A stretch of 53,883 nucleotides of DNA from Spirochaetes bacterium GWF1_51_8 (lineage in GTDB: Bacteria; Spirochaetota; Brevinematia; Brevinematales; GWF1-51-8). This document shows positions 46,958 to 53,883 of the stretch, piece after piece. The first letter of the stretch is position 1, and every line of letters begins with the position of its first letter. Below the pieces are notes generated by a model. The model saw only the letters and a list, made by a program, of their open reading frames with translations. It made no database searches and was not told the DNA's origin. The stretch spans positions 101,243 to 155,125 of the forward strand of contig MIBE01000030.1 in NCBI GenBank assembly GCA_001829415.1. Direction: 5' to 3'. A program made the position numbers and the translations under genes.

Positions 46958-47899
46958 CTATTTCATTTTCATGATTGTCGTACCCTTGATACTCATAGGG
47001 ATAGATTGTGCCTGATCGCCTTGGATAGTAACAACAGCCTCGAAGTTCATATCGATCAGGGCACTTTTCGCCATTCCGGTAGCGTTATCTATTATATAGG
47101 AACCCTTCTGGAGACCCGTCTTGATCTCAAATCCCATCTTCATACCGCCCATCTCGATAAAAGAAGTGTTCGTGCTGGATTTAATAGAAGATTCATACTC
47201 GACTTCCGTCGTCGATTTGTCCATTTTTACGATTTTATTATTCATGCTCATGCTCATCGGGAAACCTGTCTTGACCTCAACGGAAGAAACCCAGCTATCT
47301 CCAACACCGACCGGCTGGACGGGAAACGCGTTGAAATTCTGGCGCATCATTTCCTTGATGTTATCGGGACTGACCATACTGCTGATCGACTGGGACAACT
47401 GCTTCCCGACCTCTTCGGCGTCTTTGTCCAATTCCGAAAGCGATGCGAACATGTTGTTGAACAATGTTTCCAAATTCTTTACCTCGACCACTTCACCGAG
47501 ATGATCGATGACTACATTGAACGGCATATCTACCATGGAATTCAGCATCTTCGAGGAAATCCGCGTAGCGAGATCGTCCGGCAATCCGTTGGTGTCGGAC
47601 GACATCTTCATCTTCATTCCGTCGGCGTTCATATCAATGGTGATATTTTTGAAAACGATCTTCAGGTTATAATTCGTTTTTTCGTCCACGCTTTCGACTA
47701 AGTATTCGAATTCGTTATGGACGATCTGTTCGATTTCCATCGCCTTTTTATCGACAGTCTGGATGATAGTTTGTCTCGTTTCCGTGATGAATGTGAAAGT
47801 ATCGTCCTTCTGGAGATTCATCCGAAGCAGAGCTTTTTCACCCGTTTGACATCCGATAAAAAAGAAAACCGTAAAGAAAAGTACGAATAATTTTTTCAT
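46958..47899 (-). CDS. DUF6263-like lipoprotein
   Basis: 313 residues. Signal MKKLFVLFFTVFFFIGC with lipid Cys17. The mature part matches the DUF6263 pattern: LRMNLQKDDTFTFITETRQT, a series of strands with methionine-rich NADGMKMKMSSDTNGLPDDL, a central FPVQPVGVGDSWVSS segment, and a terminal strand GTTIMKMK. Members of this family are exported and uncharacterised. It heads the operon that continues with a barrel-like and two sandwich proteins; its promoter is at 47923-47951. Confidence 0.82.
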   Translation of the reverse strand: MKKLFVLFFTVFFFIGCQTGEKALLRMNLQKDDTFTFITETRQTIIQTVDKKAMEIEQIVHNEFEYLVESVDEKTNYNLKIVFKNITIDMNADGMKMKMSSDTNGLPDDLATRISSKMLNSMVDMPFNVVIDHLGEVVEVKNLETLFNNMFASLSELDKDAEEVGKQLSQSISSMVSPDNIKEMMRQNFNAFPVQPVGVGDSWVSSVEVKTGFPMSMSMNNKIVKMDKSTTEVEYESSIKSSTNTSFIEMGGMKMGFEIKTGLQKGSYIIDNATGMAKSALIDMNFEAVVTIQGDQAQSIPMSIKGTTIMKMK

Positions 47900-47922
47900 A
47901 ACGTCCTCCGGAAATTTTCTAT

Positions 47923-47951
47923 ATTATATCATCAGCGCGTTTTTTCAACAA
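47923..47951 (-). promoter_or_regulatory. Promoter of the DUF6263-like lipoprotein operon
   Basis: TTGTTG (47946-47951), 17 bases, TATAAT (47923-47928) with TGA directly before it (extended -10), 23 bases before the ATG. Confidence 0.65.
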
Positions 47952-47983
47952 ATATTCACCGTTTTATTTCAGCGGCGGGCATG

Positions 47984-49831
47984 TCAAATTCCGCGCCCTT
48001 CCAGCATTTGCGCGTCCTTCTTATCGAAGCCCGGCTTAAACAGCTTGAAGTAACTATAGCTCTTCACGCCCTCGAACTGGAGTATCTTGATATTCCTGAT
48101 CCCGTCCTTGAGAATGACCTTTTCTGAGATGCTGTTCGGGTAAGGCTCGGTATAGTAGATTTTCGATATCCCGACCTGGTAGATTTTTTTCGAGCAGAGT
48201 TCGCACGGGAATGTCGTGACATAGATCGTGCCGTCCTTCAGCCCGACACCACCTCTCGACGCCACCTGCAGGATGGCGTTTTCCTCGGCGTGGAGCGACC
48301 GCGAGTACTCGAGACGTTTGATCCGAAGGGCTTTGAGCACATCCGCGCGTTCTTCTGGGGTCAGCGACACGCTCTTCAATTTGGTCTTAATCTCGATCCG
48401 CGACAGGATATCCTTGACACAGATCGAGTCTTCGTCGTCCCAGACCGCGAGGTCTTCGGCGGTGATAACGTTATCCCATATCTCCATTTCGAAAAGCGGG
48501 TTTTCTTTATCGGTATAGTCCTTCTTCACCTTCAGGCCGCACCCGATCTGACCCTCGGGAACCTCGTTCCAGCCGAGGCTGAGGATTCTGTCCTCGAGGT
48601 CGGTGATCACAGCGCCCACCTGACGGGATATACAGGTCGAACGGAGGCTGAGGGAATACGCGAGGTGCATATAGGTTTCCTGCGGTGTCGGCTGGACACA
48701 CCCCGGCGAGAGCATGAGCGCGTAATAACGGATAAACTTGTTGAAAAGGACTTCGGAGAAACGCTCGTCCTCGACATCGTTGTTGATCGCGATATCTGCG
48801 AGGTTGAAACAACGGTATATATTCTGACGGTGAAGCCCGTGGGCGTCGAAGTCGTCGGCGCCCCAGTCGCGCGAGTCGAGCTCCCTGAACAGGTGCTGGA
48901 AATCCGCGTCGCTCACCCCAGCGTCGTGCCCGAGGCCGCGCCGCATACGGGAAGCGCGGATTTCCGAACTTGAGAATATCGACACGAGGAAAAAGTTCTG
49001 GTGCCTCGCGCGGAAGTATTCCGCCTCGCGCGGATTTTTTATTTCGTCTATAATAAAAAAGTGAGAGCGTTTTTGGTCTGAACGGGTGCGGTAAAAACGG
49101 ATGTAACGGTCGGTTTCCCGCGCGATCATGACCATCGAGGGCTCGTCGTACTTCCCGCCGCCGCCGCCATTTTCCGCCGGGCGGAACGGGTTTCCCGATA
49201 GCCGGATATTCTCGCTGAACATCCTGATACTGAAATCGTTGTTCCGCTTCCCGAAGTACGTCTCGAAGTCTTCCTTGAGGATTTCGTCGCCGATCCGTTC
49301 GAATTCCGCGAACATCGCGTCCATCTTCTCGAGCTCGTCCTGCGAAAAACGGCCCGCGTCCTGTCCCCACGTCTCATACAGCGTCAGTTCGCTTTCCCAT
49401 TGAGTCCTCAGCCACTTGAGCAGGTCGGCGACCTTGGCGTGGTTCTTCGCCCATTCGGCGAATTCCGGCGCGGTTATACTGTCCACTGCGATTTTTATCA
49501 CGATCGTGTTGAGAGAAATGAAGAGGGGTTCCGGCAAGCTGGACTTCGCGATGACATGCAGGCAGGCGCGTTCGGCGAGTTTGGCGTTCAGCCTGCGGTT
49601 GAGGCGCTTCAGTTCGGCGAGTTCGCTGTTTTTTCCATTGGAAATGCATTGCAGGCGGATTTCGCTCGCCTTTTTGCTCAGTTCGGAAATCTCATGCGCG
49701 ACTTGGTCGAGCAGACCTTGCTTCTTGATAACCTTACCGGGCTCCATTTTGCTGATATCGCGGGCAAAACGGGTACACCCCGCGCCCATCGGGCCGGTCA
49801 ATCCAAGTACGAGCAACGGTAAATCGCGCAT
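47984..49831 (-). CDS. P-loop + deoxycytidylate-deaminase protein, AvcD-like anti-phage dCTP deaminase
   Basis: 615 residues, cytoplasmic. The N-terminus carries a P-loop-like LVLGLTGPMGAGCTRFARDI (residues 8-27), followed by a helical region, and SHFFIIDEIKNPREAEYFRA, as in nucleotide-kinase-like domains. From about residue 395 a deaminase domain begins with YSLSLRSTCISRQVGAVITD; zinc/active residues are His514-Ala-Glu516 and Pro542-Cys543-Glu-Leu-Cys546. This two-domain order is that of AvcD-type defence proteins, which deplete dCTP/dCMP during phage infection and, in Vibrio, are restrained by the AvcI RNA. An ordinary dCMP deaminase would be only about 150-180 residues. GGGGG precedes the ATG, and a caspase-fold gene lies 27 nt upstream on the same strand. 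Confidence 0.85.
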   Translation of the reverse strand: MRDLPLLVLGLTGPMGAGCTRFARDISKMEPGKVIKKQGLLDQVAHEISELSKKASEIRLQCISNGKNSELAELKRLNRRLNAKLAERACLHVIAKSSLPEPLFISLNTIVIKIAVDSITAPEFAEWAKNHAKVADLLKWLRTQWESELTLYETWGQDAGRFSQDELEKMDAMFAEFERIGDEILKEDFETYFGKRNNDFSIRMFSENIRLSGNPFRPAENGGGGGKYDEPSMVMIARETDRYIRFYRTRSDQKRSHFFIIDEIKNPREAEYFRARHQNFFLVSIFSSSEIRASRMRRGLGHDAGVSDADFQHLFRELDSRDWGADDFDAHGLHRQNIYRCFNLADIAINNDVEDERFSEVLFNKFIRYYALMLSPGCVQPTPQETYMHLAYSLSLRSTCISRQVGAVITDLEDRILSLGWNEVPEGQIGCGLKVKKDYTDKENPLFEMEIWDNVITAEDLAVWDDEDSICVKDILSRIEIKTKLKSVSLTPEERADVLKALRIKRLEYSRSLHAEENAILQVASRGGVGLKDGTIYVTTFPCELCSKKIYQVGISKIYYTEPYPNSISEKVILKDGIRNIKILQFEGVKSYSYFKLFKPGFDKKDAQMLEGRGI

Positions 49832-49858
49832 GCATTCCCCCGAAGAAAGGACATCGTT

Positions 49859-50986
49859 TTATCTCGCGATGTAATCCTTCTCCGTTATTATATCGATTTC
49901 GTTGTTCCGGTCAAGAGTTAAAACGTATTTCCCGTTAGGAAGTGTAATTAATTGGTTCGCCTTCGCGCTGAACGCGATTTTTATCGGCCAGGACTTCACT
50001 AATTCAATCGATTTCCCGGGGTTGACGGCGAGTTTCACTGTTCCAGAATCCGGGACGTCGAGATACACAGTCTGTCCTATCCCGGTCAGGTTCTTGATCT
50101 CGACCTCAAACTGTTTCCCATGGTCGATCTCCTGCCATTGCGCGGGCGCGTCGATCATTTCCGGCATCGAGTATACCAACGGGTTCTGCCCCTTGATGCC
50201 TAATTCTTTGATTTCCTTCATGACCTTTTTCGGGATTTTACCCGCCTTGTACATATCTTTATACGCCTTTTGGGTGATGCTCTTCGCTTTCTCGATCACT
50301 TTTTCCCATGTCGGCTGGGGATTCCGGTAAAGGGTCTGGTAGAACAAGGCGTGAGAGAAATAACCGCCCTTCACGGGCGACACCCATGCGAATTCCCCTT
50401 CGCTCGCGGCAGTGATATGCAGGAAACCCTTGTAGTTCAGGAAGAGGTTCTTATAGATTTCGGGATCGACTTTCACCTTCGGGGGCGTCACGCTGTCGAG
50501 AAGCCCCTTCTTCTGCTGGAGGGCTTCGATTGACGCGCTGCAGGCGTCGGTGATCAGCAGAATAAACTTCGCGGGCTTATCCTTCACAAGGTCTTCGAAG
50601 TCTTTCCGGAAGATCGTACCGCCCTCGGCAGTGGAGAAGAAGGTTTTCCCCTTCTTCATCCCGCCATGCCCGGCAAAATAGACCAGCAGGATTTCGTCCC
50701 GTTCGACTTTCAGATTCTGCAGTCCTTTCAGTACGTTCTTCTTGGTGGCGTTTTTCCCCTTGATGACCGTTTCCTGTACTTCGAGAATATTGTTTTCTTC
50801 CAGCACACGGAATATTTTCTTCAGGTTCTGGTAGTTCACCCTTACGCCCTGCGATATCTCGTTGAGTTTCTTATAATTATATTGATCCTCGATAATCACG
50901 TATGCCTTCATTGTCACGGCATATACGGAAGAAACAAGCGGGCTCAGGAACACTAACGCGAAAAATACCGTCAATGCGCGAAACAT
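49859..50986 (-). CDS. Exported caspase-fold (peptidase C14-like) protein
   Basis: 375 residues with a cleavable signal (MFRALTVFFALVFLSPLVSS, ending VYA at 23). The caspase-like catalytic pair is clear: His107 in ILLVYFAGHGGM and Cys149 in FILLITDACSASI. The rest of the p20-like core is at about 25-230; the C-terminal 110 residues (FEVEIKNLTGIGQTVYLDVP) look like a small beta-domain. It is a candidate periplasmic protease. Its promoter at 51011-51039 probably also transcribes the deaminase gene downstream. AGGAG precedes the ATG. Alternative: an unrelated envelope protease that merely neighbours the deaminase. Confidence 0.88.
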   Translation of the reverse strand: MFRALTVFFALVFLSPLVSSVYAVTMKAYVIIEDQYNYKKLNEISQGVRVNYQNLKKIFRVLEENNILEVQETVIKGKNATKKNVLKGLQNLKVERDEILLVYFAGHGGMKKGKTFFSTAEGGTIFRKDFEDLVKDKPAKFILLITDACSASIEALQQKKGLLDSVTPPKVKVDPEIYKNLFLNYKGFLHITAASEGEFAWVSPVKGGYFSHALFYQTLYRNPQPTWEKVIEKAKSITQKAYKDMYKAGKIPKKVMKEIKELGIKGQNPLVYSMPEMIDAPAQWQEIDHGKQFEVEIKNLTGIGQTVYLDVPDSGTVKLAVNPGKSIELVKSWPIKIAFSAKANQLITLPNGKYVLTLDRNNEIDIITEKDYIAR

Positions 50987-51010
50987 AAAACTCTCCTTAC
51001 ACTCAGGGAG

Positions 51011-51039
51011 AATCTACCATCAAGAGGACTTGTTGTCAA
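51011..51039 (-). promoter_or_regulatory. Promoter of the caspase-deaminase operon
   Basis: TTGACA (51034-51039), 17 bases, TAGATT (51011-51016) on the minus strand, 25 bases before the caspase ATG. The leader is too short to hold an AvcI-like RNA. Confidence 0.8.
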
Positions 51040-51049
51040 GCAAAATTTA

Positions 51050-52108
51050 TTACTTTATTCCGGTATTCGTGAAACTCACAGGACCGAAAAACACCGGCGT
51101 CCCCTTGCTGGTCGTAAAACCGTTCAGATCCCATGCTAAAGTATACGGGAAAGCGCCGGGAGTATAACGGAAAAGCAGTTCGGCACGTTCATTTAATCCG
51201 AGGATGAGTTTACCGTTCTCGATCTTGTTGTCCGTCAGGTCCTTGAGCGGGTCGTTTGCAGGAGCGTATTTACCGTCACCGGCGCGAATTTCGAACAGCT
51301 TGGGATCGATCACCAGTTCATCGGGCATCCTGCTGATCACCCGGAAATAAATATACAGGTCTTTTCCCGCCTGGTAGCCGATCATCTTGATCATTAGGTT
51401 TTCGGAAATGATCTCATTCCCGGAAACATTCACGCAGGAATTCGTATCGCCTTCATGCGAATGCTGGGTTCCTTCGTTATCATGCTCGCATTTTGCCAGC
51501 ATATGTTTTTCAACCATATACTTGCTCTGGCCGTCGATAAAAGCCTGATTGTTTACTGAAAGCTCAAATCCTTTAACGCTGTTATCGATCCCAAACTCTG
51601 CGATGTATTTCTCATAGTCCGCGTCCGTCATAGTGAACTGGATACTTGCCTCGCTGACCGGCATCTCTTTGTCGTCGATCACGAAGCTGATCGGGAGAGA
51701 ATAGGACTTTTCCATATCGCCGGGCAGGTTATACTTCTGCATCATGTAGGGGTCGTTGACCGGCTTGAAGTAGACCGTTATCGAAACATCCTTTCCCGCG
51801 ACTATTCCGCTTCCGCCGCCGGAGAGATCGTAAATCGTATTCATAATGGAATCTGCATAGAGTGAGATCATCGATGGGTCGAGTGTGATCGAGTTTTGCG
51901 AGATGTTTTTCACCTTGATCTCAAGCTTGAGCATAGTTCCGTTCGCGGTGACAGATAGCTTCGCATCGGCTTCGACACCGTTCGTCGTTATTACCGCCGG
52001 AGCAGTCTGATAGGAAGCGTTCACCGAGTTCTTATCCGCGGTACCGCCGGTATTGCCGCATGAAAGAAGAGTCATCATAGCCGCGAAAATCAAAAAGCTG
52101 TATTTCAT
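51050..52108 (-). CDS. Lipoprotein of unknown function
   Basis: 352 residues from the ATG at 52108, supported by GGAGGG and by the lipoprotein signal MKYSFLIFAAMMTLLSC (lipid Cys17); a reading from 52168 would run through the hairpin and promoter. The mature part has two similar sandwich-like halves: VEADAKLSVTANGTMLKLEI with KNISQNSITLDPSMISLYAD, then ISENLMIKMIGYQAGKDLYI with MPDELVIDPKLFEIRAGDGK. Both carry a 'defined level in the absence of signal' pattern typical of DUF4352-like domains. Function unknown. Confidence 0.8.
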   Translation of the reverse strand: MKYSFLIFAAMMTLLSCGNTGGTADKNSVNASYQTAPAVITTNGVEADAKLSVTANGTMLKLEIKVKNISQNSITLDPSMISLYADSIMNTIYDLSGGGSGIVAGKDVSITVYFKPVNDPYMMQKYNLPGDMEKSYSLPISFVIDDKEMPVSEASIQFTMTDADYEKYIAEFGIDNSVKGFELSVNNQAFIDGQSKYMVEKHMLAKCEHDNEGTQHSHEGDTNSCVNVSGNEIISENLMIKMIGYQAGKDLYIYFRVISRMPDELVIDPKLFEIRAGDGKYAPANDPLKDLTDNKIENGKLILGLNERAELLFRYTPGAFPYTLAWDLNGFTTSKGTPVFFGPVSFTNTGIK

Positions 52109-52124
52109 ATTCCCTCCATAAAAA

Positions 52125-52164
52125 AACCGCCACATGATTATATCACATGTGGCGGTTACGTCAA
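52125..52164 (-). terminator. Amylase terminator hairpin with a lipoprotein promoter in its loop
   Basis: AACCGCCACATG (52125-52136) and CATGTGGCGGTT (52146-52157) form a 12-bp stem followed on the minus strand by seven T residues: a strong terminator after the amylase stop at 52188. The same bases contain a promoter on the same strand: TTGACG (52159-52164), 16 bases, TATAAT (52137-52142) exactly in the loop, for the lipoprotein starting at 52108. Confidence 0.8.
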
Positions 52165-52187
52165 TCAAACTTAGGTTTCGTTAAGAA

Positions 52188-53591
52188 TTATAATCCGTTA
52201 ACCGAATAAACGGCATATCCGCGGGGAGCCGCCCAAACCTGGACGACGCCGGTCGAACTGCAAGCCTGGTTAGCGGGAGCATAGTTCTGTCCGCTCTTCG
52301 AGGACGACCATGCATAAGCTTTCAGGGTCTTACCCTTGAGGTAAGCGTTACTCGTGGTCACCGACCCGCCCTTCCATGCGGAAGAGTTATCGTTGATGAT
52401 CACAATGTAGCCGGGCTGAGTTGTCGAGTAACCGGAACTCTGATAAGCAATCCAGTCGCCGTCGCTACTCTTCAGGATCGAGATATTGGGACTTCCCTTA
52501 GCAAGCTTTTCACGGCACCATACGAGCTGCTTGATACCGTTGCCCCACCCAGTACCGCTTCCACCTCCGGCCGCCAAACCGTAGTTGTAATAATCTTTCC
52601 AGAAGATACAAGGATATCCCTTGTAGGTCAGGATAAACGCATAAGCCATCATCTTGTCGCTGTAGATTTCGTCAGTGTCATGGTTGCCGACGAAGGTCAC
52701 GGCCTTGCCGTAGTTCTTAGCGGCATAGGATTTGCTATAGTCGAATACGTTAGGAAGGTATCCGCCGCCGCCGGTGTTGTTGCAGATATCTTTCATCGTG
52801 TAATAAAGAGCGAAGTCGAAAACCTGAGCGGTAGAGGCTCCGGCCCACCAGTCGAGGGTCGAAGTATTGGCATCCCAGTATTCGCCGACGGAGAACGGGT
52901 TACCGGTCGCCGCGCGCATATCTTTTACTGCCCAAGCAGGGACACCCTTCACATAGTCAAATCTCCAACTGTCGAAACCGGCATTAACCGTGCTCTTGAG
53001 CCAGTTCATCCATGCCTTCATGTCGGTATATGCCATACCGGCCGCGTAACATACATCGGGATATCCGCCGAACGAACCTTCGTCCCCGCCGCAATAGTTA
53101 TTCGGATGGAACGAATCCCAATGCCACTTTGCCTTTCCGCTCTTTACACCGGCAAAACTTGTCCAAGTGCTTCCGCCGGTCTTAGGGTTGGCTTCGCTTG
53201 CTCCGCCTGCGCGGTGGTTCAAAACGATGTCAGCCGTACAAGACACGCCGTAGCTCTTAAACTTGGCGATCGCGGCTTTCAACTCGGCCTGTGATCCGAA
53301 ACGGGTTTCAACTGTACCCATCTGGCTATAATATCCCAGATCATAGTAATCATACGGATCGTATCCCATCGAATATCCGCCGTTCAAACATTTCGAGGCG
53401 GGCGGGAACCAGATCCGGTTGATCCCATAGCCGGATGCCATGTAACGGAGAGAATACGCGTTGTTCTTCATCGTATTCCACCAGTTACCGCCGGCAGGAA
53501 CGTCCCAGTAAAAACCCTGCATCATCACACCGGAAAAACCGGTGTTAACGATTACTAATAAGGCAACTAACCATAAACCAACCTTTTTCAT
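52188..53591 (-). CDS. Secreted alpha-amylase, glycoside hydrolase family 13
   Basis: 467 residues with signal MKKVGLWLVALLVIVNTGFS. The four GH13 regions are complete: DIVLNHR (121-127), GFDSWRFDYVKG with nucleophile Asp212, SVGEYWD with acid/base Glu237, and FVGNHDT with Asp305. The segments KAKWHWDSFHP and GYPDVCYA and the short C-terminal domain (WKGGSVTTSNAYLKGKTLKA) are like plant/archaeal-type (GH13_6/7) amylases, and there is no starch-binding module. It cleaves internal alpha-1,4 linkages in starch or glycogen outside the inner membrane. GAGGAGG precedes the ATG. Stand-alone gene with a strong terminator. Confidence 0.96.
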   Translation of the reverse strand: MKKVGLWLVALLVIVNTGFSGVMMQGFYWDVPAGGNWWNTMKNNAYSLRYMASGYGINRIWFPPASKCLNGGYSMGYDPYDYYDLGYYSQMGTVETRFGSQAELKAAIAKFKSYGVSCTADIVLNHRAGGASEANPKTGGSTWTSFAGVKSGKAKWHWDSFHPNNYCGGDEGSFGGYPDVCYAAGMAYTDMKAWMNWLKSTVNAGFDSWRFDYVKGVPAWAVKDMRAATGNPFSVGEYWDANTSTLDWWAGASTAQVFDFALYYTMKDICNNTGGGGYLPNVFDYSKSYAAKNYGKAVTFVGNHDTDEIYSDKMMAYAFILTYKGYPCIFWKDYYNYGLAAGGGSGTGWGNGIKQLVWCREKLAKGSPNISILKSSDGDWIAYQSSGYSTTQPGYIVIINDNSSAWKGGSVTTSNAYLKGKTLKAYAWSSSKSGQNYAPANQACSSTGVVQVWAAPRGYAVYSVNGL

Positions 53592-53883
53592 TTTGTCCTC
53601 CTCAAGACTTTACTAAGGTACTTTTATTAAGCATATATCGTGCCATTAATCCGGCAATTTATGGAAGCATTATCAGTATATATAATAACAAATTAACAGA
53701 TTATCATGTAAGCGTTTTCATTTTCCGGGTTATTTTAGCAAAGTATTAGTGCATTAATAAATGCATTGTGCAACCGCACATGTGCATATAATACTGAACT
53801 GATTCTATGCGCGCCTGAAAAATCGTACCCTGCAAGAAACAGTATTTCCCTTTAATAACCGACGACAAAAAAACCGCCCCGTT
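53592..53883. promoter_or_regulatory. Upstream region of the amylase gene with nested palindromes
   Basis: No gene seen. TGCATT/AATGCA (53750-53755, 53760-53765) and TGTGC/GCACA (53767-53771, 53776-53780) are two abutting inverted repeats, followed by TGTGCATATAAT on the plus strand, where TATAAT (53787-53792) could be the -10 of a gene beyond the window. For the amylase only a weak candidate is visible (TTGCCG, 16, TATGCT on the minus strand). Confidence 0.4.

Noticed and set aside
1-53883. CRISPR array or rRNA genes
   Set aside because: No regularly spaced direct repeats with unique spacers and no rRNA-like stretches were seen.

Overview
This window reads as a chromosomal segment of a diderm bacterium of moderate G+C. 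A single-copy ribosomal-protein/RNA-polymerase superoperon is followed by a long series of exported lipoproteins, sensor proteins and glycosidases. Many lipoprotein signals ending in -SC-, a putative outer-membrane barrel protein, a stand-alone tuf between fusA and rpsJ, and the tRNA-Thr/rpmG/tRNA-Trp/secE/nusG order suggest a spirochaete-like lineage (perhaps a deep branch). This is inference from gene order and protein flavour only.

Layout. (1) 1-16291, minus strand: tRNA-Thr, rpmG, tRNA-Trp, secE, nusG, rplK, rplA, rplJ, rplL, rpoB, rpoC, then, behind a separate consensus promoter, rpsL, rpsG, fusA, tuf, rpsJ and the start of rplC. (2) 16381-24255, plus strand: six tandem paralogous lipoproteins of about 400 residues, each with a conserved N-terminal block, a divergent middle, a conserved 'SDRYGKGNYDLYRYN'-type propeller motif and a C-terminal sandwich-like tail; most have their own promoter. 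(3) 24267-29230: an exported TPR/propeller protein, glyS, and divergently glmS. (4) 29231-41670: the attTn7 position downstream of glmS. It is occupied by relics of Tn7-like transposition: an end with TnsB-type boxes that begins 23 nt after the glmS stop, a truncated tnsA, an AT-rich seven-gene signalling cluster (response regulators, hybrid kinases, HD-GYP, TPR), then a degenerate inverted box and a second end in the same orientation as the first. (5) 41749-45016: fucosidase-like GH29 enzyme, SGNH-like lipoprotein and two small exported or membrane proteins. (6) 45039-47951: an operon of a DUF6263-type lipoprotein, a barrel-like protein and two DUF1349-like secreted proteins. (7) 47984-51039: an operon pairing an exported caspase-fold protease with a P-loop/deaminase protein resembling the anti-phage dCTP deaminase AvcD. 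(8) 51050-53883: a lipoprotein and a secreted GH13 alpha-amylase.

How the parts fit. Region 1 and glyS/glmS are housekeeping. The signalling cluster has three receiver/kinase operon members ending in an HD-GYP phosphodiesterase and a receiver-kinase, so its likely output is cyclic-di-GMP level rather than direct transcription control; its position between transposon-end relics suggests it arrived, or was left behind, as island cargo. The deaminase/caspase pair is the best candidate for an undescribed defence or cell-suicide module. All gene functions rest on motifs read by eye; no database search was possible.
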